DNA from: Deltaproteobacteria bacterium
GTDB lineage: Bacteria > Desulfobacterota > Binatia > Binatales > Binataceae
DNA: 5,550 bases
NCBI GenBank assembly: GCA_027403435.1
Contig: DAHZDR010000019.1
Span: 1 to 5,550, forward strand
Reading direction: 5' to 3'
A program made the translations under genes and the position numbers. The notes under the pieces were generated by a model, which was given only the letters and a program-made list of their open reading frames with translations, was not told where the DNA came from and did no database searches. This document shows positions 1-5,550 of the stretch, piece after piece; the first letter of the stretch is position 1; the number at the start of each line of letters is the position of its first letter.

Positions 1-66
1 CATTCCATGCCGATCGCCGTAGCCGCTCTCTTCCCCACCCACATTCAATCCGTTGGTTAGGCCCAT
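1..66 (-). CDS. Possible N-terminus of a divergent gene of unknown function, cut by the left edge
   Basis: An ATG at 66-64 on the minus strand opens 22 codons without a stop up to the window edge. The peptide is glycine-rich, beginning MGLTNGLNVGG. A purine-rich GAAGGGA at 75-69 lies only two or three bases before the ATG, which is close for a ribosome binding site but purine-matched. I recognise no family in so short a stretch. In its favour are the purine box and the divergent position relative to dprA. Against it, 22 stop-free codons are easily expected by chance in GC-rich DNA, and no clear promoter precedes it. A plus-strand frame is also open from base 1 to a TAG at 58-60, so this could instead be the tail of an upstream gene. 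Confidence 0.22.
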   Translation of the reverse strand, partial: MGLTNGLNVGGEESGYGDRHGM

Positions 67-306
67 CGTCCCTTCTTTGTTTGCAAAAAAACAACCGCTG
101 ATTGAACGGTCAGTATGCAAGGCAGTTTCAACATCAGTATAGGATTCATTTTGGCCGGTCAAGATAAGCGGATTTTGCCTGACACGAATCTCGCCCTTGC
201 CGCGCGCGCCGCTTATTGTACAAATACGCCTCGAAGGACCGCGCGCCGACCCGGCGGGATGAATCGCCCCCGCGCGCCTGACGCCGCTCCGTTGACGGAT
301 ACCGCC
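67..306. other. Intergenic leader upstream of dprA
   Basis: This stretch holds no recognisable gene. Its left half is richer in A and T than the rest of the window and carries a run of seven A at 85-91. The run sits between TTGTTT (79-84 region) and AAACAA, which could form a weak AT stem. From 115 an open frame runs in phase into dprA, but its first roughly 48 codons look like no part of the DprA family. It is therefore treated as untranslated leader, although a longer N-terminus cannot be excluded. A small palindrome, TTGTACAA, lies at 216-223. Confidence 0.55.
197..224 (+). promoter_or_regulatory. Weak candidate sigma-70-type promoter for dprA
   Basis: TTGCCG at 197-202 and TACAAA at 219-224 are 16 bases apart. 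Each matches four of six consensus bases, which would start transcription near 230, ahead of the likely dprA start codons at 259 and 307. The -10-like box overlaps the 8-bp palindrome TTGTACAA (216-223). A pairing of this quality occurs often by chance, so this is only a candidate. Confidence 0.2.
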
Positions 307-1443
307 ATGACACCATCTCCGGACGCCTATTGGCTGGCCCTGCGCCGAGTGCGCGGCGTCGGCCCGCGAATCGCCCGGCTGTTGCTCGATCGTTTCGGCT
401 CTCCAGCCGCGATTTTCGCCGCCAGCGAAGCGGAACTCACCGGCGGCGGGATTCCGCGCCCGACCGCCCGCACGATTCGCGCCTTCAGCGATTTCGCGCC
501 GCTCGAAAAAGAGCTCTGCGAATTGCCCCGGCTCGGCGCCCGAATCGTCCGCTGGAGCGACCCCGATTATCCGGCCAACCTCAAGCAGATCGCCGATCCG
601 CCGCCCTATTTCTTCATACGCGGCGAATTCGCCGCCGCCGATCCTCGATGCGTCGCGGTGGTCGGCGCCCGCACCGCCAGCGAAATGGGCCGCCGGATGG
701 CGCGCCGGCTCGGTTTCGAGCTGGCCGCCAAAGGCTTTATCGTCGCCAGCGGACTCGCGCGCGGAATCGACGCGGAAGCTCATCAGGGCGCCCTCGACGC
801 CGACGGCAAAACGGTCGCCCTGATGGGCTGCGGAATCGACGTCATCTATCCGCCCGAAAACCGCAAGCTGGCCGACGCGATCGTCGATGGCCACGGCGCC
901 ATTATCTCGGAATTGCCAATCGGAACGCCGCCGCTCGCCGAGAATTTTCCCGGCCGTAACCGGCTGATTGCGGGCCTCGCGCTGGGCGTCGTGGTGGTCG
1001 AAGCGGCCGAAAAAAGCGGCTCGCTGATCACCGCCCGGATGGCCCTGGAGCAGGATCGCCAGGTGTTCGCCGTTCCCGGCAGCCCCTTGACCGGACGTAG
1101 CCGCGGCAGCAATCGTCTATTGAAGGAAGGCGCCCGGCTGGTCGATTGTGTCGAGGATGTGATCGAAGATCTGGCGCCGCAGATGGGCGCGCTCGTGACC
1201 CGCAAGGCCGATCCGCGCGGCGGCGCTGACAGCTCGGGCGAGCGCGCCGCCAATTGGGACGAATCGGAATCAAATGAAGTAAAAATGATATTAAACACGC
1301 TTAAGGATGCCGAAAAGCTTCATATCGATTCAATAATCGAAACCGCCGGACTTAACGCTCGAATCGTGCTTAACTTGTTGACGGAGCTTGAGTTGAGGGG
1401 CCTCGTGACTCAGTATCCAGGCAAGCTGTTTTCCCTGGCCTGA
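307..1443 (+). CDS. dprA: DNA-processing protein DprA (Smf), single-stranded DNA binding RecA loader
   Basis: DprA binds incoming single-stranded DNA in the cytoplasm during natural transformation and loads RecA. The gene is also widespread in bacteria not known to be competent. Counting from ATG 307, the protein has 378 residues. A helix-hairpin-helix-like N-terminal domain (about 8-60, core RVRGVGPRIARLLL) comes first. The Rossmann-like core follows (about 75-290) with the family motifs VAVVGAR (117), ASGLARGIDAEAHQGAL (147), GCGIDVIYPPENRKL, the NFPGRNRLIAG segment, EKSGSLITA and VPGSPL. A winged-helix domain ends the protein (about 322-378). GACGGA at 294-299, seven bases before ATG 307, favours this start; in-frame ATGs at 259 and 115 are alternatives, and homology begins only just after 307. 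Codons in the winged-helix part are strikingly AT-rich. topA follows after 44 bases, suggesting an operon. Identity is firm, the start less so. Confidence 0.95.
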   Translation: MTPSPDAYWLALRRVRGVGPRIARLLLDRFGSPAAIFAASEAELTGGGIPRPTARTIRAFSDFAPLEKELCELPRLGARIVRWSDPDYPANLKQIADPPPYFFIRGEFAAADPRCVAVVGARTASEMGRRMARRLGFELAAKGFIVASGLARGIDAEAHQGALDADGKTVALMGCGIDVIYPPENRKLADAIVDGHGAIISELPIGTPPLAENFPGRNRLIAGLALGVVVVEAAEKSGSLITARMALEQDRQVFAVPGSPLTGRSRGSNRLLKEGARLVDCVEDVIEDLAPQMGALVTRKADPRGGADSSGERAANWDESESNEVKMILNTLKDAEKLHIDSIIETAGLNARIVLNLLTELELRGLVTQYPGKLFSLA

Positions 1444-1473
1444 CCGATTCCGCTTCCGGTGCGAGTATAAAGT

Positions 1474-1480
1474 GAAGGGG
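1474..1480 (+). promoter_or_regulatory. Ribosome binding site deciding the GTG start of topA
   Basis: GAAGGGG at 1474-1480 lies seven bases before GTG 1488 and supports that start. The start is also where TopA homology begins (AKNLIIVESPAKAKT). A second AGGA touches the GTG directly but is too close to serve. TATAAA at 1466-1471 resembles a -10 box, but the only -35-like match (TGACCG, 1441-1446) is 19 bases away and poor, so I do not call a separate topA promoter here. Confidence 0.65.
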
Positions 1481-1487
1481 CTCAGGA

Positions 1488-3842
1488 GTGGCAAAAAATC
1501 TTATAATCGTCGAATCGCCCGCCAAAGCCAAAACGATCAAGCGCTATCTTGGCGCCGACTTCCAGGTCACGCCTTCGGTCGGCCATGTGGTCGATCTGCC
1601 CAAGAGCAAGCTCGGCGTCGATATCGAACATGACTTCAAGCCCGAGTATCACGTGATCGCCGGCAAGGCGAAGGTGATCGAGGGCATCAAGGCCGCCGCC
1701 AAGGGCAAGCAGCATATCTTTCTCGCCACCGACCCGGACCGCGAGGGCGAGGCGATCGCGTGGCATATCGCCGACCGGCTCGGCGCCGTCAAGGCCGGCG
1801 TGCATCGCGTGCTCCTGCACGAGATCACCGAAAAGGCGATCAAGGAAGCGATCGCCCATCCGAGCGAAATCAACCATAACCTGTTCGACGCGCAGCAGGC
1901 GCGCCGCGTGCTCGATCGGCTGGTTGGCTATCAGGTGAGCCCCATCCTCTGGGACAAGGTCAAGCGCGGACTCAGCGCCGGCCGCGTGCAGTCCGTCGCG
2001 CTGCGCATCATCGTCGAGCGCGAAAAGGATCGCGAGGCGTTCCGGCCCGAGGAATACTGGACCCTCGACGCCCATCTCGAGGCGCGCAATCCGCTGCCCT
2101 TCCGCGCGCGCCTGCACAGCTTTCACGGCGAACGGATCGACAACAAGGCGCGCAAGCTGGCCGAGGCCGAAGCGCGGGCGATTATCGCCGAATGCGCAGG
2201 CGGCGCCGCGAACGGCCAGACCGCGCCGTTCGTCATCCGCAAGATCGAGCGCAAGGAGGTCCGGCGCTCGCCCGCCCCGCCGTTTATCACTTCGCGCCTG
2301 CAGCAGGAGGCCTCGCGCAAGCTCTACTTTCAGCCGTCGCGCACGATGCGCGTGGCGCAGCGCCTGTACGAGGGAATCGAGCTGGGCGACCAGGGCGCGG
2401 TCGGACTTATCACTTATATGCGCACCGATTCGCCGCGCGTCTCCGACGACGCGCTGGCCGCCGTGCGCGACTACGTTGGCGAGCGCTACGGACGCCAATA
2501 TGTGCCTGAAAAACCCAATTTCTATCGCTCCGGCAAGTCCGCTCAGGACGCGCATGAGGCGATCCGGCCGACCGCGCTCGCGCGCGATCCCGAAGCGCTC
2601 GCCCGCTATCTCGACAAAGACGAACTCGCGCTCTACACGCTGATTTTCAACCGCTTCGTCTCGAGCCAGATGAACCAGGCGGTTTACGACCGCACCACGG
2701 TCGATATCGAAGCGGCGTCCGCGGTCTTCCGCGCCACCGGCCAGACCATGAAGTTCGACGGCTTCATGCGCGTTTATCTTGAAGGCCAGGACGAGGCGAT
2801 CGACGACGACGAGGCGGCGAATCTGCCCGCGATGAGCGAAGGCGAAATCCTCAAGCTCCTGAAGTTCGCGCCCGAACAACACTTCACCCAGCCGCCGCCG
2901 CGCTTCACCCAGGCGACGCTGATCAAGGAACTCGAAGAAAAGGGCATCGGCCGGCCTTCGACCTACGCCGCGATCATGGCCAGCATCCTCAACCGCGAAT
3001 ACGTCGAGGAGGACGAGAGCAAGCGGCTGCGGCCGACTTCGCTCGGCCGCGTCGTCTCCGACCTGCTGGTGACGGCCTTCCCGGACATTCTCGAGGCCGG
3101 CTTCACCGCGCAGATGGAGAACGATCTCGACGGCGTCGAAGAGGGACGCGAGCACTGGGTCAAGACCATCAAGCGCTTTTACGGACCGTTCGCCAAGCGG
3201 CTCGGCGAAGCGAAAAAGACCATGCCCGAGGTCAAGCGCAAGGGCGTGCCGACCGATCTCAAGTGCGAGCTCGACGGCGGCGCGATGGTCATCAAGTGGG
3301 GGCGCAACGGGGAGTTCCTGGCCTGCTCGAACTATCCCGAATGCACCAACACGAAGGAGTTCTCGCGCGACGATCAGGGCAATATCCTGCCCCGGGAAGC
3401 CGCGGCGCCCGCCGTAACCGACGAGGTATGCGAAAAATGCGGCCGCCCGATGATGCGCCGGCGCTCGCGCTTCGGCGAGTTCCTCGGATGCTCCGGTTAT
3501 CCGGAATGCGACGGAATCAAGCGCACGCGCGCCGAGCCGGTGCGCACGGGAGTCGCCTGTCCGGATTGCAAGGAGGGCGAAGTCCTCGAGCGCCGCAGCC
3601 GCCGCGGCAAGCTGTTCTTCGGCTGCGGCCGTTATCCGAAGTGTAAATTCGCCAGCTGGGACAAGGTGATCGCCAAGCCCTGCCCGGATTGCGGTTCCAG
3701 CTATCTGGTCGAAAAGACGACCAAGCGCGAAGGGACGCGCTGGCAATGTCCGAACAAGGATTGCGGCCACGCCACCGCCGCGCCGCAAGCGCCCGCCGCC
3801 GCCGATAGCGCGTCACCCGCGCCGCCCGCGCCCTTGGCCTGA
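1488..3842 (+). CDS. topA: DNA topoisomerase I (type IA, omega protein) with four C-terminal zinc ribbons
   Basis: This cytoplasmic enzyme relaxes negatively supercoiled DNA by nicking one strand through a 5'-phosphotyrosine and passing the other. The 784 residues start with a Toprim domain (about 1-115) carrying E9 in VESPAKAKTIKRYLG and the Mg-binding D82, D84 and E86 in TDPDREGE. The type IA core follows (about 125-575), with GLSAGRVQSVALR near 161 and the catalytic tyrosine Y310 in GLITYMRTDS, followed by R312. The C-terminal tail has four zinc-ribbon units: C593/C613/C619, C648/C651/C668/C674, C691/C694/C713/C719 and C732/C735/C754/C759. The first lacks its second cysteine, with D596 in its place. 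The last roughly 20 residues are Ala/Pro-rich. Length is within the family range. dprA lies 44 bases upstream and is probably co-transcribed. The 43-base gap to the convergent vapC is GC-rich and shows no hairpin with a T-run. Confidence 0.98.
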   Translation: MAKNLIIVESPAKAKTIKRYLGADFQVTPSVGHVVDLPKSKLGVDIEHDFKPEYHVIAGKAKVIEGIKAAAKGKQHIFLATDPDREGEAIAWHIADRLGAVKAGVHRVLLHEITEKAIKEAIAHPSEINHNLFDAQQARRVLDRLVGYQVSPILWDKVKRGLSAGRVQSVALRIIVEREKDREAFRPEEYWTLDAHLEARNPLPFRARLHSFHGERIDNKARKLAEAEARAIIAECAGGAANGQTAPFVIRKIERKEVRRSPAPPFITSRLQQEASRKLYFQPSRTMRVAQRLYEGIELGDQGAVGLITYMRTDSPRVSDDALAAVRDYVGERYGRQYVPEKPNFYRSGKSAQDAHEAIRPTALARDPEALARYLDKDELALYTLIFNRFVSSQMNQAVYDRTTVDIEAASAVFRATGQTMKFDGFMRVYLEGQDEAIDDDEAANLPAMSEGEILKLLKFAPEQHFTQPPPRFTQATLIKELEEKGIGRPSTYAAIMASILNREYVEEDESKRLRPTSLGRVVSDLLVTAFPDILEAGFTAQMENDLDGVEEGREHWVKTIKRFYGPFAKRLGEAKKTMPEVKRKGVPTDLKCELDGGAMVIKWGRNGEFLACSNYPECTNTKEFSRDDQGNILPREAAAPAVTDEVCEKCGRPMMRRRSRFGEFLGCSGYPECDGIKRTRAEPVRTGVACPDCKEGEVLERRSRRGKLFFGCGRYPKCKFASWDKVIAKPCPDCGSSYLVEKTTKREGTRWQCPNKDCGHATAAPQAPAAADSASPAPPAPLA

Positions 3843-3885
3843 CGCTCCGGCCGCGAAGGCCAGCGCAAGCTCGCCCGGGAGCCGT

Positions 3886-4329
3886 TCAGTCGGAAGCAAT
3901 CCAGACCGCTTCCAAGCCTAGGCGTTGGCCGGCATCGCGCTGACGATCATCCGCCGTGACGAACGGCACGCGTAGTCCGGATAGTTCCCTGAACGCGATC
4001 GCGGCCGCAAGATGCAGCGCGTCGAGGGTGCGAACCTCCGTCAGGCGGATCACCTCCTCGGCGCGGCCGAGCACCGCTTCGCCAAGTTCGATTAACTCCC
4101 AATGCGCGCGGTCGGCGCGCATCCGGGAGACGATTGCGCCGTGGTTGCGCGCGCTCAGATCGCCCGCCGCCAGCCGTCGCGAAAAGGCGGAAAGAGCCTC
4201 GACCGGCGCGATCGCGCAGGAAAGAAACCGATAGCGCCGTAACAGTTCGCGCGCTTGTCTCGACCCGCCCTCGCGCACGTAGCGTTTGACCAGGACGCTG
4301 GTGTCGAAATACGCCCACCCGGCCGCCAT
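3886..4329 (-). CDS. vapC: VapC-type PIN-domain ribonuclease toxin
   Basis: This is a PIN-domain toxin of a type II toxin-antitoxin pair; family members are Mg-dependent endoribonucleases, often cutting tRNA or rRNA. From ATG 4329 the protein has 147 residues, usual for VapC. The acidic active-site set is visible: D9 in YFDTSVLVKRY, E44 in APVEALSAF, D103 in TLDALHLAAA, and D127/D128 in FVTADDR near the C-terminus. The frame is open 23 codons further upstream, but the PIN fold starts at MAAGWAYFDTS and ATG 4329 shares its A with the antitoxin's TGA. This TGATG arrangement indicates translational coupling; no good independent ribosome binding site precedes it. The gene converges on topA. The RNA target cannot be told from sequence. 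All catalytic residues are present, so it looks functional. Confidence 0.92.
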   Translation of the reverse strand: MAAGWAYFDTSVLVKRYVREGGSRQARELLRRYRFLSCAIAPVEALSAFSRRLAAGDLSARNHGAIVSRMRADRAHWELIELGEAVLGRAEEVIRLTEVRTLDALHLAAAIAFRELSGLRVPFVTADDRQRDAGQRLGLEAVWIASD

Positions 4330-4607
4330 CAGGACAACTCGCGCTCTTCGCGCAGCGTCTGCGAGATCGGTTCGCCTTTGAGCGCGCGCGGCGTCCACGC
4401 CGGCATCGGACCGGTCGCCCCGGCCTTGCGCAGAAAACCGGCCGCTTCCAGGAGCCGAATCGCCCCGCGCGGGTCGCGGGACGGCAGTATCGGCGCGATT
4501 CGCGCGAGCGGCTTGCCGCGATCGGTCAGAGTCACATCCTCGCCCGCGCGCACCGCCTTGACGATCTTCGAAAAATGCTGGTTCGCTTCCCGCAGTCCGA
4601 TTTCCAT
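4329..4607 (-). CDS. vapB: Phd/YefM-fold antitoxin of the VapC-type toxin
   Basis: This 92-residue protein is the antitoxin that neutralises the PIN toxin encoded directly downstream and, by family precedent, represses the shared promoter. The N-terminal half (about 1-43: EIGLREANQHFSKIVKAV, then GEDVTLTDRGKPLARIAPI) is the characteristic Phd/YefM DNA-binding and dimerisation region. The C-terminal half, with GEPISQTLREERELS at its end, matches the usual toxin-wrapping tail. ATG 4607 is preceded by GGCGGA at 4620-4615 with a seven-base spacer, a weak but plausible ribosome binding site. The stop overlaps the toxin ATG by one base. A perfect 28-bp palindrome ends 13 bases upstream of the start codon and is the likely autoregulatory operator. 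The symbol vapB reflects the VapC partner; by fold it is of the prevent-host-death type. Confidence 0.9.
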   Translation of the reverse strand: MEIGLREANQHFSKIVKAVRAGEDVTLTDRGKPLARIAPILPSRDPRGAIRLLEAAGFLRKAGATGPMPAWTPRALKGEPISQTLREERELS

Positions 4608-4620
4608 CGCTGGATCCGCC

Positions 4621-4648
4621 GCTAATGTAGTGACGTCACTACATTAGC
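4621..4648. promoter_or_regulatory. Perfect 28-bp palindrome, candidate operator of the vapBC operon
   Basis: Each 14-base arm reads GCTAATGTAGTGAC and the second arm is its exact reverse complement, with no central spacer and no mismatch. The site ends 13 bases before the antitoxin ATG and abuts its ribosome binding site. Type II antitoxins, alone or with their toxin, normally bind such palindromes to repress their own operon. The inner TGTAGTGACGTCACTACA could hold two half-sites for an antitoxin dimer pair. TACATT inside the right arm, read on the minus strand, resembles a -10 box, but no convincing -35 was found, so the promoter is not placed exactly. The AT-rich arms stand out in GC-rich surroundings. 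Confidence 0.85.
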
Positions 4649-4661
4649 TTTCGCGCGGAGA

Positions 4662-4677
4662 GGGAAGCAAACTTCCC
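4662..4677. repeat. Short perfect hairpin upstream of the vapBC operator
   Basis: GGGAAG (4662-4667) and CTTCCC (4672-4677) pair perfectly around the four-base loop CAAA. It lies 13 bases on the upstream side of the 28-bp palindrome relative to vapBC transcription. It could be a weak transcription stop for read-through from pqqE or a secondary protein-binding site. Without a T-run on the minus strand, and with only six base pairs, chance is also possible. Confidence 0.4.
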
Positions 4678-4772
4678 GCCACGCCCATGCGCACGATCGT
4701 CTCCGCCCCGATTGCGGGTCCGGCTATTTGGCTGGTAAGACGACCGAATAATCCCGGCCGGCGCTGTTGATT

Positions 4773-4814
4773 GTCATTGCGCGCGAAGGTTGCCCCTTCG
4801 GATGCGCGGCTGAC
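4773..4814. repeat. Imperfect inverted repeat, REP-like element or weak terminator behind pqqE
   Basis: The core CGAAGG (4784-4789), TTGCC loop, CCTTCG (4795-4800) is a perfect six-pair stem. Outer pairing continues imperfectly: CGCG blocks on both sides with a small bulge, and GTCA (4773-4776) with TGAC (4811-4814). The left arm, GTCATTGCGCGCGAAGG, resembles the GTCATTGCGAGCGAAG-type intergenic palindromes scattered through many bacterial genomes; that comparison is from memory. It starts 17 bases beyond the pqqE stop on the minus strand. No T-run follows, so a classical intrinsic terminator is not supported. Confidence 0.5.
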
Positions 4815-4831
4815 GCCGGGGTTGGCGGGGT

Positions 4832-5550
4832 TCAGGGCGGGGGGCGGATAAGACGGGGTTCGCGATAAAGCGGCGCGAGGTTCTCCGCCGCTTCGGCGCG
4901 GGCGGCGCGGACCGCCTGATGATGCGGCGACAGTGCGCAGGCCGGATCGGCCGCCGCGGCGTCGCCGGCGAGCGCGAACGCCTGACAGCGGCATCCGCCG
5001 AAATCGCGCTCGCGTTCCGGACAGCTCCGGCACGGCTCCTTCATCCAGCCGAAGCCGCGATAGGCGTTGAAGACGGGCGAATCGCGCCAGATTGCGCCGA
5101 GCGGCGCCGTGCGCACGTTGACGAATTCCAATCCGGGAATCGACGCCGCCGCCTGACACGGCATCGCGCGGCCGGCCGGGTCGATCACGATCGTGCCGCG
5201 GCCCCATCCGCCCATGCACGGCTTGGGCGCGCCGGCCAGATAATCGTTGCGCACGAAAACCACTTCCATCGCGCCGACGAATTGCGCCGCCGCCGCCCGC
5301 GCGCGCGCTTCGGCGCGATCGTTTTGCGCCCGCGACGGCATCAGATAGCGCCGGTTGAGGTAGGCCCATCCGTGGAATTGCGCGCTTGCCAGTTCGACCC
5401 GCCGCGCGCCCATCGCCGCCGCCAGTTCGACCATCGCGTCGATCCGGTCAAGGTTCAGCCGATGGACCACGAAATTGATCGTGAGGGGCAGGTTGAGCCG
5501 CGCGATGGCGCGCGTGGCCGCCAGTTTCCGCCGATGCGTCCGCGCGCCGG
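4832..5550 (-). CDS. pqqE: PqqA peptide cyclase PqqE (radical SAM/SPASM), C-terminal part, cut by the right edge
   Basis: PqqE, with the chaperone PqqD, forms the glutamate-tyrosine carbon-carbon bond in the PqqA peptide, the first step of PQQ synthesis. Visible are the last 238 residues; the N-terminus with the radical SAM CxxxCxxC motif lies beyond the edge. The visible part opens within the late barrel (LPLTINFVVHRLNLDRI) and passes FHGWAYLNRRYLMPSRAQ. The SPASM region carries PKPCMGGWG, AMPCQ, EPCRSC, ERERDFGGCRCQAF and DPACALSPHH. These give seven cysteines plus the aspartate of DFGGC, the set known in PqqE to hold two auxiliary iron-sulfur clusters, including the unusual Asp ligand. The short proline-ending tail reaches TGA at 4834-4832. 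The GTG at 5470 is internal, since homology continues upstream without a break. Upstream pqq genes would lie to the right. No frameshift is seen. Confidence 0.95.
   Translation of the reverse strand, partial: GARTHRRKLAATRAIARLNLPLTINFVVHRLNLDRIDAMVELAAAMGARRVELASAQFHGWAYLNRRYLMPSRAQNDRAEARARAAAAQFVGAMEVVFVRNDYLAGAPKPCMGGWGRGTIVIDPAGRAMPCQAAASIPGLEFVNVRTAPLGAIWRDSPVFNAYRGFGWMKEPCRSCPERERDFGGCRCQAFALAGDAAAADPACALSPHHQAVRAARAEAAENLAPLYREPRLIRPPP

Larger units (their letters stand above)
4649..4831. other. Spacer between pqqE and vapBC, no gene seen
   Basis: The 183 bases between the pqqE stop and the vapBC palindrome hold no coding stretch I can support. They contain a short perfect hairpin (4662-4677) and a longer imperfect inverted repeat (4773-4814). 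All flanking genes are on the minus strand, so pqqE transcripts would read through this spacer toward vapBC unless stopped. Neither hairpin is followed on the minus strand by a run of T. Confidence 0.6.

Noticed and set aside
1..60. Plus-strand frame open from the left edge to TAG at 58-60, as the tail of an upstream gene
   Set aside because: Only 19 codons with no recognisable similarity; too short to support over the equally weak divergent frame.
79..110. Possible terminator: weak stem with a T-run on the minus strand, made by the A7 tract at 85-91
   Set aside because: The stem is only about four pairs and no minus-strand gene ends there, so a terminator has no gene to serve.
1441..1471. 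Separate topA promoter using TATAAA at 1466-1471
   Set aside because: The -35-like TGACCG is poorly matched and 19 bases away; co-transcription with dprA explains expression without it.
1482..3788. A stop-free minus-strand frame of 768 codons opposite topA
   Set aside because: It mirrors the topA codons in GC-rich DNA. Its protein is Arg/Ala/Leu/Asp-rich with no recognisable domain, while the plus strand encodes an unmistakable full-length TopA.
3843..3885. GC-rich dyads between topA and vapC as a bidirectional terminator
   Set aside because: Only short imperfect pairings (GGCC/GGCC, GCTCC/GGAGC) and no T-run on either strand.
4330..4398. 23-codon N-terminal extension of vapC
   Set aside because: It overlaps the antitoxin coding region, adds no PIN-domain residues, and the TGATG overlap start at 4329 fits family architecture.
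4644..5369. A second minus-strand frame of about 240 codons overlapping pqqE and the spacer
   Set aside because: It is an out-of-frame shadow of pqqE with Arg/Gly/Pro-rich composition and no motif; the PqqE frame keeps every expected cysteine.

Overview
The window comes from a GC-rich bacterial chromosome, roughly two thirds G+C by eye. It carries two housekeeping genes, a small toxin-antitoxin operon and the 3' part of a pyrroloquinoline quinone (PQQ) biosynthesis gene. The dprA-topA order, a TopA with several C-terminal zinc ribbons and the presence of PQQ synthesis fit a Gram-negative or related lineage with a deltaproteobacterial, Binatota-like or acidobacterial flavour. This is inference; the sequence alone does not fix the taxon.

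Layout. Positions 1-66 may hold the first 22 codons of a divergent minus-strand gene, which is weakly supported. Positions 67-306 are a leader with an A-tract and no recognisable gene. dprA follows on the plus strand (about 307-1443), and topA begins 44 bases later with a GTG start (1488-3842). The two are probably co-transcribed. Across a 43-base gap, a vapBC-type toxin-antitoxin operon converges on topA from the minus strand: antitoxin 4329-4607, toxin 3886-4329, joined by a one-base stop/start overlap. A perfect 28-bp palindrome (4621-4648) sits immediately upstream of the antitoxin and is the obvious candidate autoregulatory operator. A 183-base spacer with two inverted repeats separates it from the 3' end of pqqE (4832 to the right edge, minus strand).

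How the genes relate. DprA (loading of RecA on incoming single-stranded DNA) and TopA (relaxation of negative supercoils) are general DNA-metabolism genes that are neighbours in many bacteria. The PIN-domain toxin and Phd/YefM-like antitoxin form a self-contained module with its own control. PqqE performs the first committed step of PQQ synthesis, so a pqq cluster probably continues to the right of the window.

No clearly undescribed multi-gene system is visible. The points most worth a second look are the vapBC palindrome, a TopA zinc ribbon that lacks one cysteine, an abrupt AT-rich island in the 3' end of dprA, and an imperfect inverted repeat behind pqqE.
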